The notes beneath the pieces were generated by a model that saw nothing but the letters and a program-made list of their open reading frames with translations, did no database searches and had not been told where the DNA came from. Positions 50,656 through 59,507 of a stretch of DNA of 64,000 nt are shown piece by piece. A program made the translations under genes and the position numbers. The DNA lies in IMG/VR virus record IMGVR_UViG_3300028608_000011, positions 1-64,000 of that record; one strand, written 5' to 3'. The DNA comes from a virus. How positions within the stretch are numbered: the first letter of the stretch is position 1; every line of letters begins with the position of its first letter.

Positions 50656-50954
50656 TGTCCGAGCCCCTTGCGGTTGCCAAAAGTGTTTACCGAACCGTCA
50701 TCGTTCCAGATCGGGACGCCGCCTACCGCCACCATGGCCCGGTTCATCTGGTCTCGATCCAGAACCTCACCCTTCAGCTCACTGTTTGGGTGGCTGCACA
50801 GAATAAGGCTGCGTTTTGGGTTGGCCGTGCCGGGAGTTCGGCTTCGAAGGAGTTCGCCGTCGTCGAAAACCCGGTCACAGTTGAAGTGCTTCTTCAGCGC
50901 TTCCTTGAAATGCGTCTTGCCGGTCGCAGCCGGCGAGCAAAAGATGATGTTCAT
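50652..50954 (-). CDS. Small P-loop protein, 100 aa
   Basis: Residues 5-13 contain CSPAATGKT, a Walker A motif, but no clear Walker B or LID can be placed in 100 aa, so it may be a minimal or degenerate nucleotide-binding protein. ATG 50954 has GGAG six bases upstream; ATG 50966 is an alternative. The stop overlaps the thyX start (ATGA), so it may be linked to nucleotide metabolism. Confidence 0.65.
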   Translation of the reverse strand: MNIIFCSPAATGKTHFKEALKKHFNCDRVFDDGELLRSRTPGTANPKRSLILCSHPNSELKGEVLDRDQMNRAMVAVGGVPIWNDDGSVNTFGNRKGLGQ

Positions 50955-50972
50955 TCCGTGCTCCATGTTCCA

Positions 50973-51000
50973 ATAAAAAGCCCCCGCCTATGGCAGGGGC
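50973..51000 (-). terminator. Rho-independent terminator
   Basis: On the minus strand a 9-bp stem (GCCCCTGCC / GGCGGGGGC with one T-G wobble) is followed by TTTTTATT. It lies just after the gene at 51013-51279. Confidence 0.85.
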
Positions 51001-51012
51001 GCGGCGGACTTT

Positions 51013-51279
51013 TTAGCCCCGCGGGGCGTCACGGCTTGGGCCACCGTTCTTGTCGCCCTGCACGGACTTACCGGTGATACCGTCACCAACGATATCGACG
51101 CGGCCGGTGTCGAACCACTGGGTAGGCTCAATCTTGCCCTCGGCGTTCACCTTGGGGGCCAGGCCGTACTGATCGCAGCCGGTGATGTAGCTGCAGCAGG
51201 CCGTGATGATGCCGGTGAAACCGGTGATCTTGTCCTGGCCTTCTTTGCCCAGGTTTTCGCGTGGGTTGGCGGTGCTCAT
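51013..51279 (-). CDS. Hypothetical protein, 88 aa
   Basis: The family is not recognised. The small protein has two adjacent cysteines plus a third (CCSYITGC) and a polar, glycine-rich C-terminus. It ends at a strong terminator and starts two bases after the stop of the second MazG-like gene. Both are in a unit bounded by the terminators at 50973 and 51952. Confidence 0.65.
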   Translation of the reverse strand: MSTANPRENLGKEGQDKITGFTGIITACCSYITGCDQYGLAPKVNAEGKIEPTQWFDTGRVDIVGDGITGKSVQGDKNGGPSRDAPRG

Positions 51280-51281
51280 GA

Positions 51282-51926
51282 TTACTGACCCTCCGATTTG
51301 TCAGCGCGAGCCTGCGCGGCTTCGTCGCTGTAGCCGTTCTTGTAGCGCTTGCCCAGCAGCTTCACCTTGTTGGCCAGCTGCGCTTCGCCCAGGCTGGTTT
51401 GAATGCCGTTCAGCAGGCCCACGATGTAGAAAGTAGCATCGCCCGCTTCCTCGCGGACGTTCTCGCCGTCCAGCTCAGCGCCGAGGACGTGGCTGACCAC
51501 CTGCTCGAGCATTTCAGCAGCTTCACCGGCCAGGCCTACCGCCATATGCAGCATGTGCATTTTTTCCGGGGTCAGGCCTTCGAAGGCTTCGCCCAGGCCT
51601 TGGCTACTCGGCAACTTGAACGATTCAGGGTCTGCGCCATCGACCGGAGGTTTGTTGTAGACGATGACTTTCTTGGCGGCGTCGAGCTGATTGCCCTTGT
51701 TGACGATGGCGGTACACAGGGTCAACAGCTGCAGAAAACCGGTGAACTTCAGGGTGTCCAGCATCGCTTGGCCGGGCTTTGCCAGCTCTCGCACCATGCC
51801 AGAGAAGCTGTGTTCAGCGATGCGCTGGCGGTTCTCTTCCGGGATATCGGAAAGGATCGCCGCGTTGCGCTCTTGAGAGAGTTGTTCGAAGGTTGAGGCC
51901 AAAGCTTGGTTGACTGGCTGGTTCAT
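51282..51926 (-). CDS. MazG-like nucleotide pyrophosphohydrolase (2)
   Basis: The 214-aa protein has HMAVGLAGEAAEMLEQVVSH near residue 127 and REEAGDATFYIVGLLN near 165, the E-x-x-E and E-x-x-D metal-binding motifs of MazG-type enzymes. An N-terminal helical domain of about 110 residues precedes it. ATG 51926 is chosen; the frame is open upstream but has no ribosome site. It differs clearly from the first MazG-like protein, so the two are not recent duplicates. Confidence 0.85.
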   Translation of the reverse strand: MNQPVNQALASTFEQLSQERNAAILSDIPEENRQRIAEHSFSGMVRELAKPGQAMLDTLKFTGFLQLLTLCTAIVNKGNQLDAAKKVIVYNKPPVDGADPESFKLPSSQGLGEAFEGLTPEKMHMLHMAVGLAGEAAEMLEQVVSHVLGAELDGENVREEAGDATFYIVGLLNGIQTSLGEAQLANKVKLLGKRYKNGYSDEAAQARADKSEGQ

Positions 51927-51951
51927 AGGTCTGTCTCGAAAATTTTTGAAT

Positions 51952-51982
51952 AAAAAGCCCGGCAGGATCACCGGCCGGGCTT
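51952..51982 (-). terminator. Rho-independent terminator
   Basis: A 9-bp stem (AAGCCCGGC / GCCGGGCTT) with a 10-base loop is followed by TTTTTATT in the leftward direction. It terminates the single-gene unit at 52000-52923. Confidence 0.9.
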
Positions 51983-51999
51983 CAGTTCAGAGCGCGGTG

Positions 52000-52923
52000 T
52001 TACTCAACCTTGCCGATGGCCTTGAAGTTCCACGGGCGGAAAGCTTCTTCGCCGGTGCCGATCTTCTTGCCCACGGTGCAGTTGATGAGCAGTTCACCCG
52101 GAGTGCAGCCGAACTTGCGGATACCCACTGCGAACGCACCGGAGAGGCGATCCTTCGACGCCGGTGGAATCGACAGCGAGACCATCTGGTCATCGAACTC
52201 GTCGTCACGGTTCTTGATCTGAGCCATGCCTTCGATATAGGTCTTGATTTCCAGAGGGTGGCCTTCCACGCCGTAACCGTCACCGCGCCACTCGGCCAGA
52301 GTTTCTTCGGCGCTGGTGCCGTCGGTGAAGGTCAGACCTTTAGGGTCGTAGCTGTAGAACATTTCAGCGCCGTTGCCCGGGAACTGGCGGACGATGTAGA
52401 TCGAGCGGGTGCTGAAGATCTGCACGTCTACCGAATCACCCAGGTTGGTTTCTTCGCTGCCCAGCTGGAACTGACCTTCGGCCAGCTTCATGCGGTCAAA
52501 CGACATACCGGTGAGGTTCAGGCCTTCAAAGCCTTGCGCGGCCATTTCTTCCTGGAACTGCTTGGCTGCGCCCGCTTGGCGTTCAGTGTTCGACAGAGCC
52601 ACGCCGCTTTCAGTTTTCACTGCCACTTCCTGCGGCTTGATCTGCTCCGGCTCGATTTCTGCTTCCGGCTCTGCGGCGGCGGTGGTGGCGGTGGCTTCAG
52701 GTTCCACTACCTGAGCGTCATCGGCTTCAGCATCCTTGTCTGCGCCTTCATTGGCCAGCGCCTGGTCGTTTTCTTTTTCCAGCAGTTCGCCTTCCTTGAC
52801 CTGCGAATCCTTCGCAGTTTCGACTACCGCTTCCTTGACGGTTTCGGTTTCCTTCACCGCGGTCTGTGCGGTGGTTTGTACTTCGGTGGTTTCTGCCGGT
52901 GCTGCTGCGCGTTTCAGTGCCAT
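52000..52923 (-). CDS. Acidic phage protein, possible ssDNA-binding role, 307 aa
   Basis: Residues 1-110 are very acidic, Ala/Glu/Thr-rich and disordered. Residues 110-307 form a folded beta-rich domain with TRSIYIVRQFPGNG and SIPPASKDRLSGAFAVG. It stands alone between a strong sigma70 promoter and a strong terminator, so it is likely abundant and early, as single-stranded DNA-binding or recombination-annealing proteins often are. The family is not recognised and the role is inferred. Confidence 0.75.
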   Translation of the reverse strand: MALKRAAAPAETTEVQTTAQTAVKETETVKEAVVETAKDSQVKEGELLEKENDQALANEGADKDAEADDAQVVEPEATATTAAAEPEAEIEPEQIKPQEVAVKTESGVALSNTERQAGAAKQFQEEMAAQGFEGLNLTGMSFDRMKLAEGQFQLGSEETNLGDSVDVQIFSTRSIYIVRQFPGNGAEMFYSYDPKGLTFTDGTSAEETLAEWRGDGYGVEGHPLEIKTYIEGMAQIKNRDDEFDDQMVSLSIPPASKDRLSGAFAVGIRKFGCTPGELLINCTVGKKIGTGEEAFRPWNFKAIGKVE

Positions 52924-52972
52924 GATCGTTGTCTCTCTAAGTTAATTAGGTTTCGGTTCATCATCATTTTCA

Positions 52973-52988
52973 TCGGCAACTAGCGAGG
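52973..52988 (-). repeat. Boundary motif copy in promoter leader
   Basis: On the minus strand it reads CCTCGCTAGTTGCCGA, about 20 bases after the -10 of the promoter at 53009-53038, so it is in the transcribed leader. A small stem CTAGCG / CGCTAG can form with the bases just before it. Confidence 0.5.
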
Positions 52989-53008
52989 AATCCGCTAGCG
53001 CAGGCTGA

Positions 53009-53038
53009 TTTATACAGAGACGCCCAACCCTCTGTCAA
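53009..53038 (-). promoter_or_regulatory. Strong sigma70 promoter
   Basis: On the minus strand TTGACA and TATAAA are separated by 18 bases, a consensus -35 and a five-of-six -10. It drives the gene at 52000-52923. The -35 overlaps the last codon of the helicase gene at 53035-54726. Confidence 0.85.
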
Positions 53039-54726
53039 CCGAGTAATTCGTGGAGCAAGTCGTGCTTGTCCTTGATCGCTCGGTTGTTGCTTTCCTCGTT
53101 CGCCAACAACGACTTGAAGTTCTTGTCGGACAGTGTCCGCAATACCCTCATGAAGTACACGTTGACGATGTTGATCTGCCCCTTGCGGTCAGCCCTTGCG
53201 ATTGCCTGCTTCGCCGCTTTTGGCGACGTCGGGCACTCGTAAAAGATGATGTAGCCGGCGACCTGCAGGTTCAGCCCTGCGCCGCCGGATACCCACTGGA
53301 TGATTATTGTGTCGCACTCATCATCGCTTTGGAACTTGTCCAGCTGCTCCTGTCTGTTGTCGATCCCGCCGTAGATGATCGCCACCTTACGGTGAGCAAA
53401 CTGCATGGCGAGCCCTTCAATAGCCTGCCTGTAAAACGCGAAGATGATCAGCTTGCGGCCTGGGCCGGGGTTGATCGTCTCCACCAGCTGTCCAGTTGCC
53501 TTTGCCAGTTCGTCACACTCTGTAAGGGTGGGGTCGAATTTGGTTGGGCAGCTGATCAGCTGCAAGGCCAGGTGCCGCAAAGCGCTGGCGCTGTCCGGCG
53601 CCAGAACCCGGTCGCCGAGGACTGCAAAGCGATCGCGGATCACCTGCTGATAGAGCTTCAAGTGGCGTCCGGACAGCCTCACCGGCACCTCGCTGATGAT
53701 CGGCTCAGGCATCTGGATGACGTCACGCTTCTGCACCCGGTGAGCATTTTTCCAGAGCGAGTCGTAGATCTTTTCGACGTCCTTGTAGCCGACGATGTTC
53801 TTGATCTTCTTGCTCTTGCCATTCGGCAGCGGGACTTTGAACTCCTCGATCTCGCAGTGCTGCCGGATGAACGACGCCTTATTCAGGTAGGCGCCGGGGT
53901 TGATCAGCCTGATCAGGCCATAGGCATTGTGCAGGTGAGTCGGGATCGGCGTGCCGGTGAGGACGTACAGCGCGACCTCGTCCTTCAGCCTCATGCTCAT
54001 CTCGTACACCGACTCGGAAAGGATTGAGTCCATCCCGCATAGCGCATCGCCCTCATCAAAGAACTGCACATGGTAGTTCTGATGGTAGAGCAGCATCTGC
54101 TTGGGATTCGGCGCGGTGCCATTCTTCGGATTGATCATCCGGCCGTCCTTGGTGTACGGCTGGGCGCCGGGGAAGCGCGGATCGCCCTTGTTGTCCCCTT
54201 CTTCAATGAAATAGCTGGTAGCGAATTCTTTTTTCGTACCTATCTCTTTGATATTCCTTATTTTCCACAGATTATTTCCGATGTTTTTCCGTGGGTGCTT
54301 GGCGTTGTACATGCGGTAGATGTCGTAGGACATGACCAGAATATCTGGCCAGCCTTCGACGTCCCAGCGGGCTTCCTTTTTCTTTTTCTTGTCCGCGCTG
54401 CAGTCCAGATCCTCGATCTTCAGGTGCTTGCTGACACCGGGAAAGAACACCTCGAACTCAGCCATGAACTGCGGGATCAGCCCGGGCAGAGTGGTGAACA
54501 CCACCCGGTTGCCCATGGCTGCCATGAAAATTGCGTGAACCTGAGCTGGGTAGGTCTTGCCTGCGCCTGGCTCAGAAAAATCCCCGTAACGATCGTTCCA
54601 GGGGTAGATCTTGATCATGTCGAGTTGATGCGGCATGGGCCAGTTGGGTAGCTCTATCTGGCTGAACCAGTCGGGGTGGTTGCCCACCCCGACCTCGAGC
54701 ATCAAGTCGTGAAGACTTCTGCTCAT
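53035..54726 (-). CDS. SF2 helicase, SNF2-like
   Basis: The 563-aa protein has Walker A SEPGAGKT at 51-58, DEGD (DEAD-box analogue) near 225, TGTPIPT near 258 and C-terminal QAIARADRKGQ near 510, the motifs of SNF2-type DNA translocases common in phages. A stretch around residues 145-165 is encoded by A+T-rich DNA. It may remodel forks or move proteins off DNA. The start overlaps the upstream stop (TGATG). Confidence 0.9.
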   Translation of the reverse strand: MSRSLHDLMLEVGVGNHPDWFSQIELPNWPMPHQLDMIKIYPWNDRYGDFSEPGAGKTYPAQVHAIFMAAMGNRVVFTTLPGLIPQFMAEFEVFFPGVSKHLKIEDLDCSADKKKKKEARWDVEGWPDILVMSYDIYRMYNAKHPRKNIGNNLWKIRNIKEIGTKKEFATSYFIEEGDNKGDPRFPGAQPYTKDGRMINPKNGTAPNPKQMLLYHQNYHVQFFDEGDALCGMDSILSESVYEMSMRLKDEVALYVLTGTPIPTHLHNAYGLIRLINPGAYLNKASFIRQHCEIEEFKVPLPNGKSKKIKNIVGYKDVEKIYDSLWKNAHRVQKRDVIQMPEPIISEVPVRLSGRHLKLYQQVIRDRFAVLGDRVLAPDSASALRHLALQLISCPTKFDPTLTECDELAKATGQLVETINPGPGRKLIIFAFYRQAIEGLAMQFAHRKVAIIYGGIDNRQEQLDKFQSDDECDTIIIQWVSGGAGLNLQVAGYIIFYECPTSPKAAKQAIARADRKGQINIVNVYFMRVLRTLSDKNFKSLLANEESNNRAIKDKHDLLHELLG

Positions 54727-54950
54727 CAGTAGATCCTCTGTGACCTGCTTCGAAGGATTTTTTCGTGGTCGTCGCGACAGTCCGAATCACAGAAGCGCTG
54801 AGGCTCCGGGAGCGGCTCGTCGCAGTTGTAGCAGCTGCCTTTATAAGCCAGTGTCGCCACCGGCTTACGGGCCAAGCGCAGCTGCTCCTGCAGAATGTTC
54901 TCCTGCTCAACCCCTGCTCTATCAACCGGGTCTGCGTAATTCTCGGTCAT
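54726..54950 (-). CDS. Small zinc-finger protein, 74 aa
   Basis: Residues 40-58 contain CYNCDEPLPEPQRFCDSDC, a four-Cys zinc site of the C-x2-C...C-x3-C type, with a helical N-terminus and a basic C-terminus. It resembles small DksA/TraR-like zinc proteins, although the coiled-coil is short. It overlaps the primase gene (ATGA) and the helicase gene start. A DNA- or RNA-polymerase-binding role is possible. Confidence 0.78.
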   Translation of the reverse strand: MTENYADPVDRAGVEQENILQEQLRLARKPVATLAYKGSCYNCDEPLPEPQRFCDSDCRDDHEKILRSRSQRIY

Positions 54951-57835
54951 TCCTCAGCCTCCGTGTCCTTGATGAAGTTGTTCAACAGCGTCCCTTTTTC
55001 GGTGAGCTTCTGCACACTGATCACGTAGACGTCGATTTCTGGGTTGTGTGGGTGGGGTTCGATGCGCAGGAAGTAAACTTCGCCCTCGATCAACTCGGCG
55101 AGCTGATTGAAGTTTCGGATTACCGCCAGCTCGCCGACGTTTTTGGTGTGGGCTTGATAACGCGGCAGGCAGGATTGCAGCACCAGGTACAGCGAATCGC
55201 CTTGGCGCCAGTAATGCTTGCCTGCCACCAGACGCAGCCGCTCATCGAACGTAGCGTCAGCCAGGGTGTTCATCGTGCTCAGGACGCGGTCAACTTCCGA
55301 GGAAGACTTGCCGCGCTCGACCTCGGTGACTCGGCCGCCGTAGTAGGTGATCAACTCACTTTCCAGCATGCGGACGCTTTCCACGCCGTCGACCTTGAAC
55401 TCTTCCATGGTGTGGATGAGCATGTGCAGTCCAGTCAGGCAGCACATCATTCCCCAGCGCGGCCGCTCCTCGACGCCCTTGTGGATCATGCTCGACTTGC
55501 TGTGCAGGATCTTCAGCAGCGCGCTCGGCGACGTGCCCAGTGCCACAGTGACCAATGCCCGAGCCATCCTCAGCAGAGCTGACCGGTTCTTCACCGCGAT
55601 GCGGTAATTGTCCCGGTAGGTTTGGTTCTGCAGCGCCTTGGCCTGAAGCCGGACTTCTACCGAACGGCTGCGCAGCGCTGGCACCGATGCCGACTGCTCA
55701 CTGGTGTACACCAGCGGCGCCGATACCCGATCTTCGGTCACAGTCAGCTCGCGCTGGCTGTTGATGTTGCCCCGTTGGATCGGCGCGTGGCTCCAAGCTG
55801 CCTTCAGGATGCCGACGATCTGGCCGTAGCGAGTGTTGCCCAGTTGCACCGGGTTCACCTCTTCGATCAGCCGTGGCACCGTCGTGCTGCTGCTCACATA
55901 GCGGGTCAGCGGGAACAGCGTGCCGACCTCCACGTTCTGCAGCTCAGCCTTGTTGTAGTCGATCCCGTTGATCATCGCCATCAGCGTGGCCAGGCAGGAT
56001 TTGCCCGCCCCGGCGTTGCCGAAGATGTTGAGCAGCGGGAATTGAGGCTCTTCGAACTGGATGTGCTGGCGGAAGTGGCACGAGACAAACCACCCCAGCA
56101 TCTGCGCGACCTGAACCGGTTCGTTCACTTCGCACAGGGCGCGGATGGCCTCGGCCAGCTGCTCATCATCCTCCAGCGGATTGCTGCCGCCGATCAATGC
56201 GGGGGACTGCCGAGCATTGCCGTCGAAGCGGAAAGGGCTGCGCCCACCAAGACCGGTGATGGCTGCCCCAGCTTCAACATAGTGCGCGACCGTGCCCCGC
56301 TCGCTGCGATCTAAAACGATCCCGCAGACGTTCGCACGAATCATCTTGTCCAACTCTTTATCCTCAGCCTTTTCCCTGGAAAATTTCAGCAGGGCCACCA
56401 GCATCTTCTGGATTTCTCCGTCGCCGGCGTACACCGCCGCGTCCCGGCCTTTCACCGCCGAGATCAGGTCACGCTTGGAACTCCACGAACGCTCGGACAA
56501 GGCGATCTCGCTGACCGTCTCGCTGCCCGACACCTTGAGGGTGCCGACCAGTTCCTTGCGCTCACTGTTACGCCAGCTGGTATGGCCACTGGCGTTGGTG
56601 TAGGACTCCAGCTCAAACACTTCCAGCGTGGGCCAGAACGTGAAGTTGGTCAGCTGCCGGCTGTTCTCCTCGCCGACCAGGTGATAGCCGCTCTCGTCAT
56701 AGCGGATCCGCACCTCGGAGTTGTAGTTGCCCACGTTCTCCTGAGTGGTTTCGCCACTGGCAACGTCAGATCGGCAGATCGGGCACTGGCGGCAGGGGGT
56801 GCCGATGGTGGCGATCAGCGCGCCGGGAGCGAACTTGATGGAGCCGTTGAAGGTTCGGTGCAGCTGCCCTTGGACATGCTTGAGTCGCTCGACTTCAGAA
56901 GGCCGGCTGCTCGATTCGACATTCTTCACGAATGGCCGAACCAGCGTCTCCATGTACTCCTTCTCTTCCGACTTCTCGTAGCGGGCAGCGATGTACGCTG
57001 CCAGCTGCATGGCCGCTTGGTTCCAGTTTGAGTTGCCTGAATCACCATCGGTGATCAGCTTCTGGATGCAGCCCGGAATACCTTCCCACTCCCGCATCGC
57101 TTCTTTCGGCACGACACAGGCCGCGCTCATGGCCTTCACTTTGCGGGACGCCGCAACGCGGGCAGCCTTCAGCAACTGCTCGGCTTTCGCGTAAGTGACG
57201 TTCTTGCCTGGCTGTGGAGTTGCCAGCGCCGGCCGAGGGGAAGCCACGATGGCGTGGTACTCCTCGCTGTTCATATCGGCCAGCTCGTTCGGCGTGGTGC
57301 CAACCTTGTAGGTGCCGCTGCCCGGGCGAGGAACACCCTCACAACGCCACATCCGGCCACGGCCGCAGGAGTACACCGATTCATCCAGGCTGCACGGCGA
57401 TTGAAGGCCAGCACCTTTGAGGATGGTCAGCATGATCTCGCGGTAGATCATCGGCAGGAACTTTGTAGGCTTCTTGACGCCAAACACCTGAGCCGGGATG
57501 GTGATGTGCACACCCTTGCCGCCGGACAGCCAGCAGTGGATGAACTCAGACGGGATGTCCAGCTTGTTCATCAGGTAGTCAATCACAGCGTTGACGTCAG
57601 CGAGCACCTGATCAATGTCATCGGCGTCGTCGAAGTCCAGGTACATCGGGCCCATGTACAAAACGGTCTCTACAGCGTTGAGACCGTTTTCAGTAACGTC
57701 TTCCGGGTTTTGATCGACCATCAGGACAGTTTTGAACGCAGGCGGGCCTGGAAGCTCAGCTCTCTCAAGCTGCTCTTCTGTGTAAAGCCGCCATGGTTCC
57801 TTCTTGTCCGGTTTGAACTGAAGGAAATAATACAT
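54947..57835 (-). CDS. Primase-helicase (AEP-type primase plus SF3-like helicase)
   Basis: The 962-aa protein combines an archaeo-eukaryotic primase domain (YLDFDDAD at 65-72 with the catalytic D-x-D, then SGGKGVH at 104-110) with a C-terminal ATPase (FGNAGAGKS Walker A near 608, LIEEVNP). A C-x2-C-x2-C zinc-like site (CRQCPIC) is near 347. It would make RNA or DNA primers and unwind the fork. AAGGA lies seven bases before ATG 57835. Confidence 0.9.
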   Translation of the reverse strand: MYYFLQFKPDKKEPWRLYTEEQLERAELPGPPAFKTVLMVDQNPEDVTENGLNAVETVLYMGPMYLDFDDADDIDQVLADVNAVIDYLMNKLDIPSEFIHCWLSGGKGVHITIPAQVFGVKKPTKFLPMIYREIMLTILKGAGLQSPCSLDESVYSCGRGRMWRCEGVPRPGSGTYKVGTTPNELADMNSEEYHAIVASPRPALATPQPGKNVTYAKAEQLLKAARVAASRKVKAMSAACVVPKEAMREWEGIPGCIQKLITDGDSGNSNWNQAAMQLAAYIAARYEKSEEKEYMETLVRPFVKNVESSSRPSEVERLKHVQGQLHRTFNGSIKFAPGALIATIGTPCRQCPICRSDVASGETTQENVGNYNSEVRIRYDESGYHLVGEENSRQLTNFTFWPTLEVFELESYTNASGHTSWRNSERKELVGTLKVSGSETVSEIALSERSWSSKRDLISAVKGRDAAVYAGDGEIQKMLVALLKFSREKAEDKELDKMIRANVCGIVLDRSERGTVAHYVEAGAAITGLGGRSPFRFDGNARQSPALIGGSNPLEDDEQLAEAIRALCEVNEPVQVAQMLGWFVSCHFRQHIQFEEPQFPLLNIFGNAGAGKSCLATLMAMINGIDYNKAELQNVEVGTLFPLTRYVSSSTTVPRLIEEVNPVQLGNTRYGQIVGILKAAWSHAPIQRGNINSQRELTVTEDRVSAPLVYTSEQSASVPALRSRSVEVRLQAKALQNQTYRDNYRIAVKNRSALLRMARALVTVALGTSPSALLKILHSKSSMIHKGVEERPRWGMMCCLTGLHMLIHTMEEFKVDGVESVRMLESELITYYGGRVTEVERGKSSSEVDRVLSTMNTLADATFDERLRLVAGKHYWRQGDSLYLVLQSCLPRYQAHTKNVGELAVIRNFNQLAELIEGEVYFLRIEPHPHNPEIDVYVISVQKLTEKGTLLNNFIKDTEAEE

Positions 57836-57839
57836 GGCG

Positions 57840-58085
57840 TCAATCCTTGTTCATCGGGGCCTGTGACTCACGCTTGACGATGGTTTTGCCATCGCGATTG
57901 AATGCCAGAAAGTCGACCTCACGGCGAATGCCGCGGCGCTCGACCGCTTCTTTGAACAGGGTGATGTTGTAGACCTGATCCATCTCGACCGCGCCACCGA
58001 TCTCCAGACGGTTGTAATAATCAGCCAGCTTGTTGTAGTCGATAGGCGTGTTAGGGGTACGCTCTTCGTGTTCCACGACTTTCAT
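57840..58085 (-). CDS. Hypothetical protein, 81 aa
   Basis: The small charged protein lies between the SF1 helicase and primase genes with short gaps on both sides. It has no clear motif. Residues 15-45 form a helix with YNKLADYYNRLEIGG. Its conserved-looking position in the replication block suggests a helicase or primase accessory role, which the sequence cannot confirm. Confidence 0.65.
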   Translation of the reverse strand: MKVVEHEERTPNTPIDYNKLADYYNRLEIGGAVEMDQVYNITLFKEAVERRGIRREVDFLAFNRDGKTIVKRESQAPMNKD

Positions 58086-58109
58086 GTAAGGCTCCTGTGT
58101 CCGGGCCGC

Positions 58110-59438
58110 CTACGCGGTGAACCCGAACTTGTTGATGATCAATTCCTCTTGTGGCCGACTGAACGCCACGTACAAAAGCCGCTGCCGTTCACTGCGGACT
58201 GGGTTGTCCAGCAGATCCTTGACATCGACCATGACACGCTTGAAGGTGCTGCCCTGGCTGCGGTGGACGGTGATGCAGTAGCAGTATTTCAGATCCGCAA
58301 ACAGGTCTTTGAACTGGTGAAGCGTCTTCCAATGATAGCCTGCGTTTCCGCCGCTCTTGCTGGCCTTCTTGGCTTTTTCAGCCAGCTCATTGGTGTAGCG
58401 CTGGTAACGCTCGTATTCGTCCTCGTGAAGGACATGAGCGAAGACCTGGCGTGCATCAGCATACACAGGATTCAGGGTTACCAGCCACGTCTTCCACTTC
58501 TCGCTGGTCTGCTCATCGAACATGGTGCTCTCGCGCACCGAGGCGACCAGCGACTCTTCGTCAGTGGACAGCTCGACTTCGCCGCCCTTGGTGATCGGGC
58601 TGCCGGTTACCAGCCGCTCGCCGATCTCAAATCGCGCGGCCTTATCGCCGTAAATCTTGGCGCGAATGGCCTTGTTGATGTCGTCAACGCGGTAGTTACG
58701 CCAGGCCAGCACCCGGACATCTTCCAGATCGGTGTTCAGGTCGAACTCGGCGACCACCGCCTGCAGGAAGTCGGCAGCCTTGAGCACACGCACGTTGTGA
58801 TCCGGGATCACGTCGAACTTGAACGCGCGGTTTTCCTTGATCGCCTCGCGCAGCGGGTGGGTCAGCTGCAGGATCCCGTTGGCGGTGCCGTCAGGGTTGT
58901 TCTTCTGGCGCTCAACTTGGGTCAGCTCGCTGGTAGGGTAAAGCCCGAAAGCCTTGGAGTCCTTCTCCTTGACCGGAGGCAGCTGCATGTTGTCGCCCAT
59001 CAGCAGGCAGAACACGCCGCAGTTTTCCAGCTCTGGCACCATGTAATCGAACAGGAAGGTCTCGCCGAGCATCGACGCTTCGTCGCAGACCACCATGTTG
59101 TAATCGCCGATGACGCTGTCACGCACCTGAGCGGCGTACTTGCGTTCATCGGTCGGCATCAGCGACAAGCCCAGCGCGCTGTGCGCGGTCTTGAAGCCGA
59201 TCTTGTCCATCGGTAGGCCGTACTTGCGGGCTGCTTTCTCAAGCTGCTTCACCGCCTTGTTGGTCGGCGCTACGAAAAGAATCTTCAGTCCCCCGTCGAG
59301 GAGGATCACTGCGACTTCCATCACAGAAAACGTCTTGCCGGTGCCGCCTTCGCCGATGATGGTGTAGCCCTTGCCGCCATTCTCATAAGCGTCAAGAGCT
59401 TTGTTTACGGCAATGGCTTGGCCACTGTTCAGCTGCAT
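58110..59438 (-). CDS. SF1 helicase, Dda/RecD-like
   Basis: The 442-aa protein has Walker A GEGGTGKT at 29-36, VAPTNKAVKQL (motif Ia), VCDEASML (motif II), LLMGDNMQLPPV (motif III) and the C-terminal TVHRSQGSTF and YVAFSRPQEEL motifs (V/VI). Size and motifs match T4 Dda-type 5'-3' helicases. It helps restart or initiate replication. The start has GGGG about six bases upstream. Confidence 0.93.
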   Translation of the reverse strand: MQLNSGQAIAVNKALDAYENGGKGYTIIGEGGTGKTFSVMEVAVILLDGGLKILFVAPTNKAVKQLEKAARKYGLPMDKIGFKTAHSALGLSLMPTDERKYAAQVRDSVIGDYNMVVCDEASMLGETFLFDYMVPELENCGVFCLLMGDNMQLPPVKEKDSKAFGLYPTSELTQVERQKNNPDGTANGILQLTHPLREAIKENRAFKFDVIPDHNVRVLKAADFLQAVVAEFDLNTDLEDVRVLAWRNYRVDDINKAIRAKIYGDKAARFEIGERLVTGSPITKGGEVELSTDEESLVASVRESTMFDEQTSEKWKTWLVTLNPVYADARQVFAHVLHEDEYERYQRYTNELAEKAKKASKSGGNAGYHWKTLHQFKDLFADLKYCYCITVHRSQGSTFKRVMVDVKDLLDNPVRSERQRLLYVAFSRPQEELIINKFGFTA

Positions 59439-59478
59439 GGGTTATCCCCTTATAAATTTATACACTTATAGGGTGGGC

Positions 59479-59507
59479 ACGATAATGAACCGTGCCCTCC
59501 CGGTCAA
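59479..59507 (-). promoter_or_regulatory. Candidate sigma70 promoter upstream of SF1 helicase
   Basis: On the minus strand TTGACC and TATCGT are separated by 17 bases, about 40 bases upstream of the helicase ATG. A GGGCACG / CGTGCCC inverted repeat lies between and around them, and TATAAGTGTATAAATTTATAAGG follows. The -35 overlaps the stop region of the gene at 59504. Confidence 0.35.
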
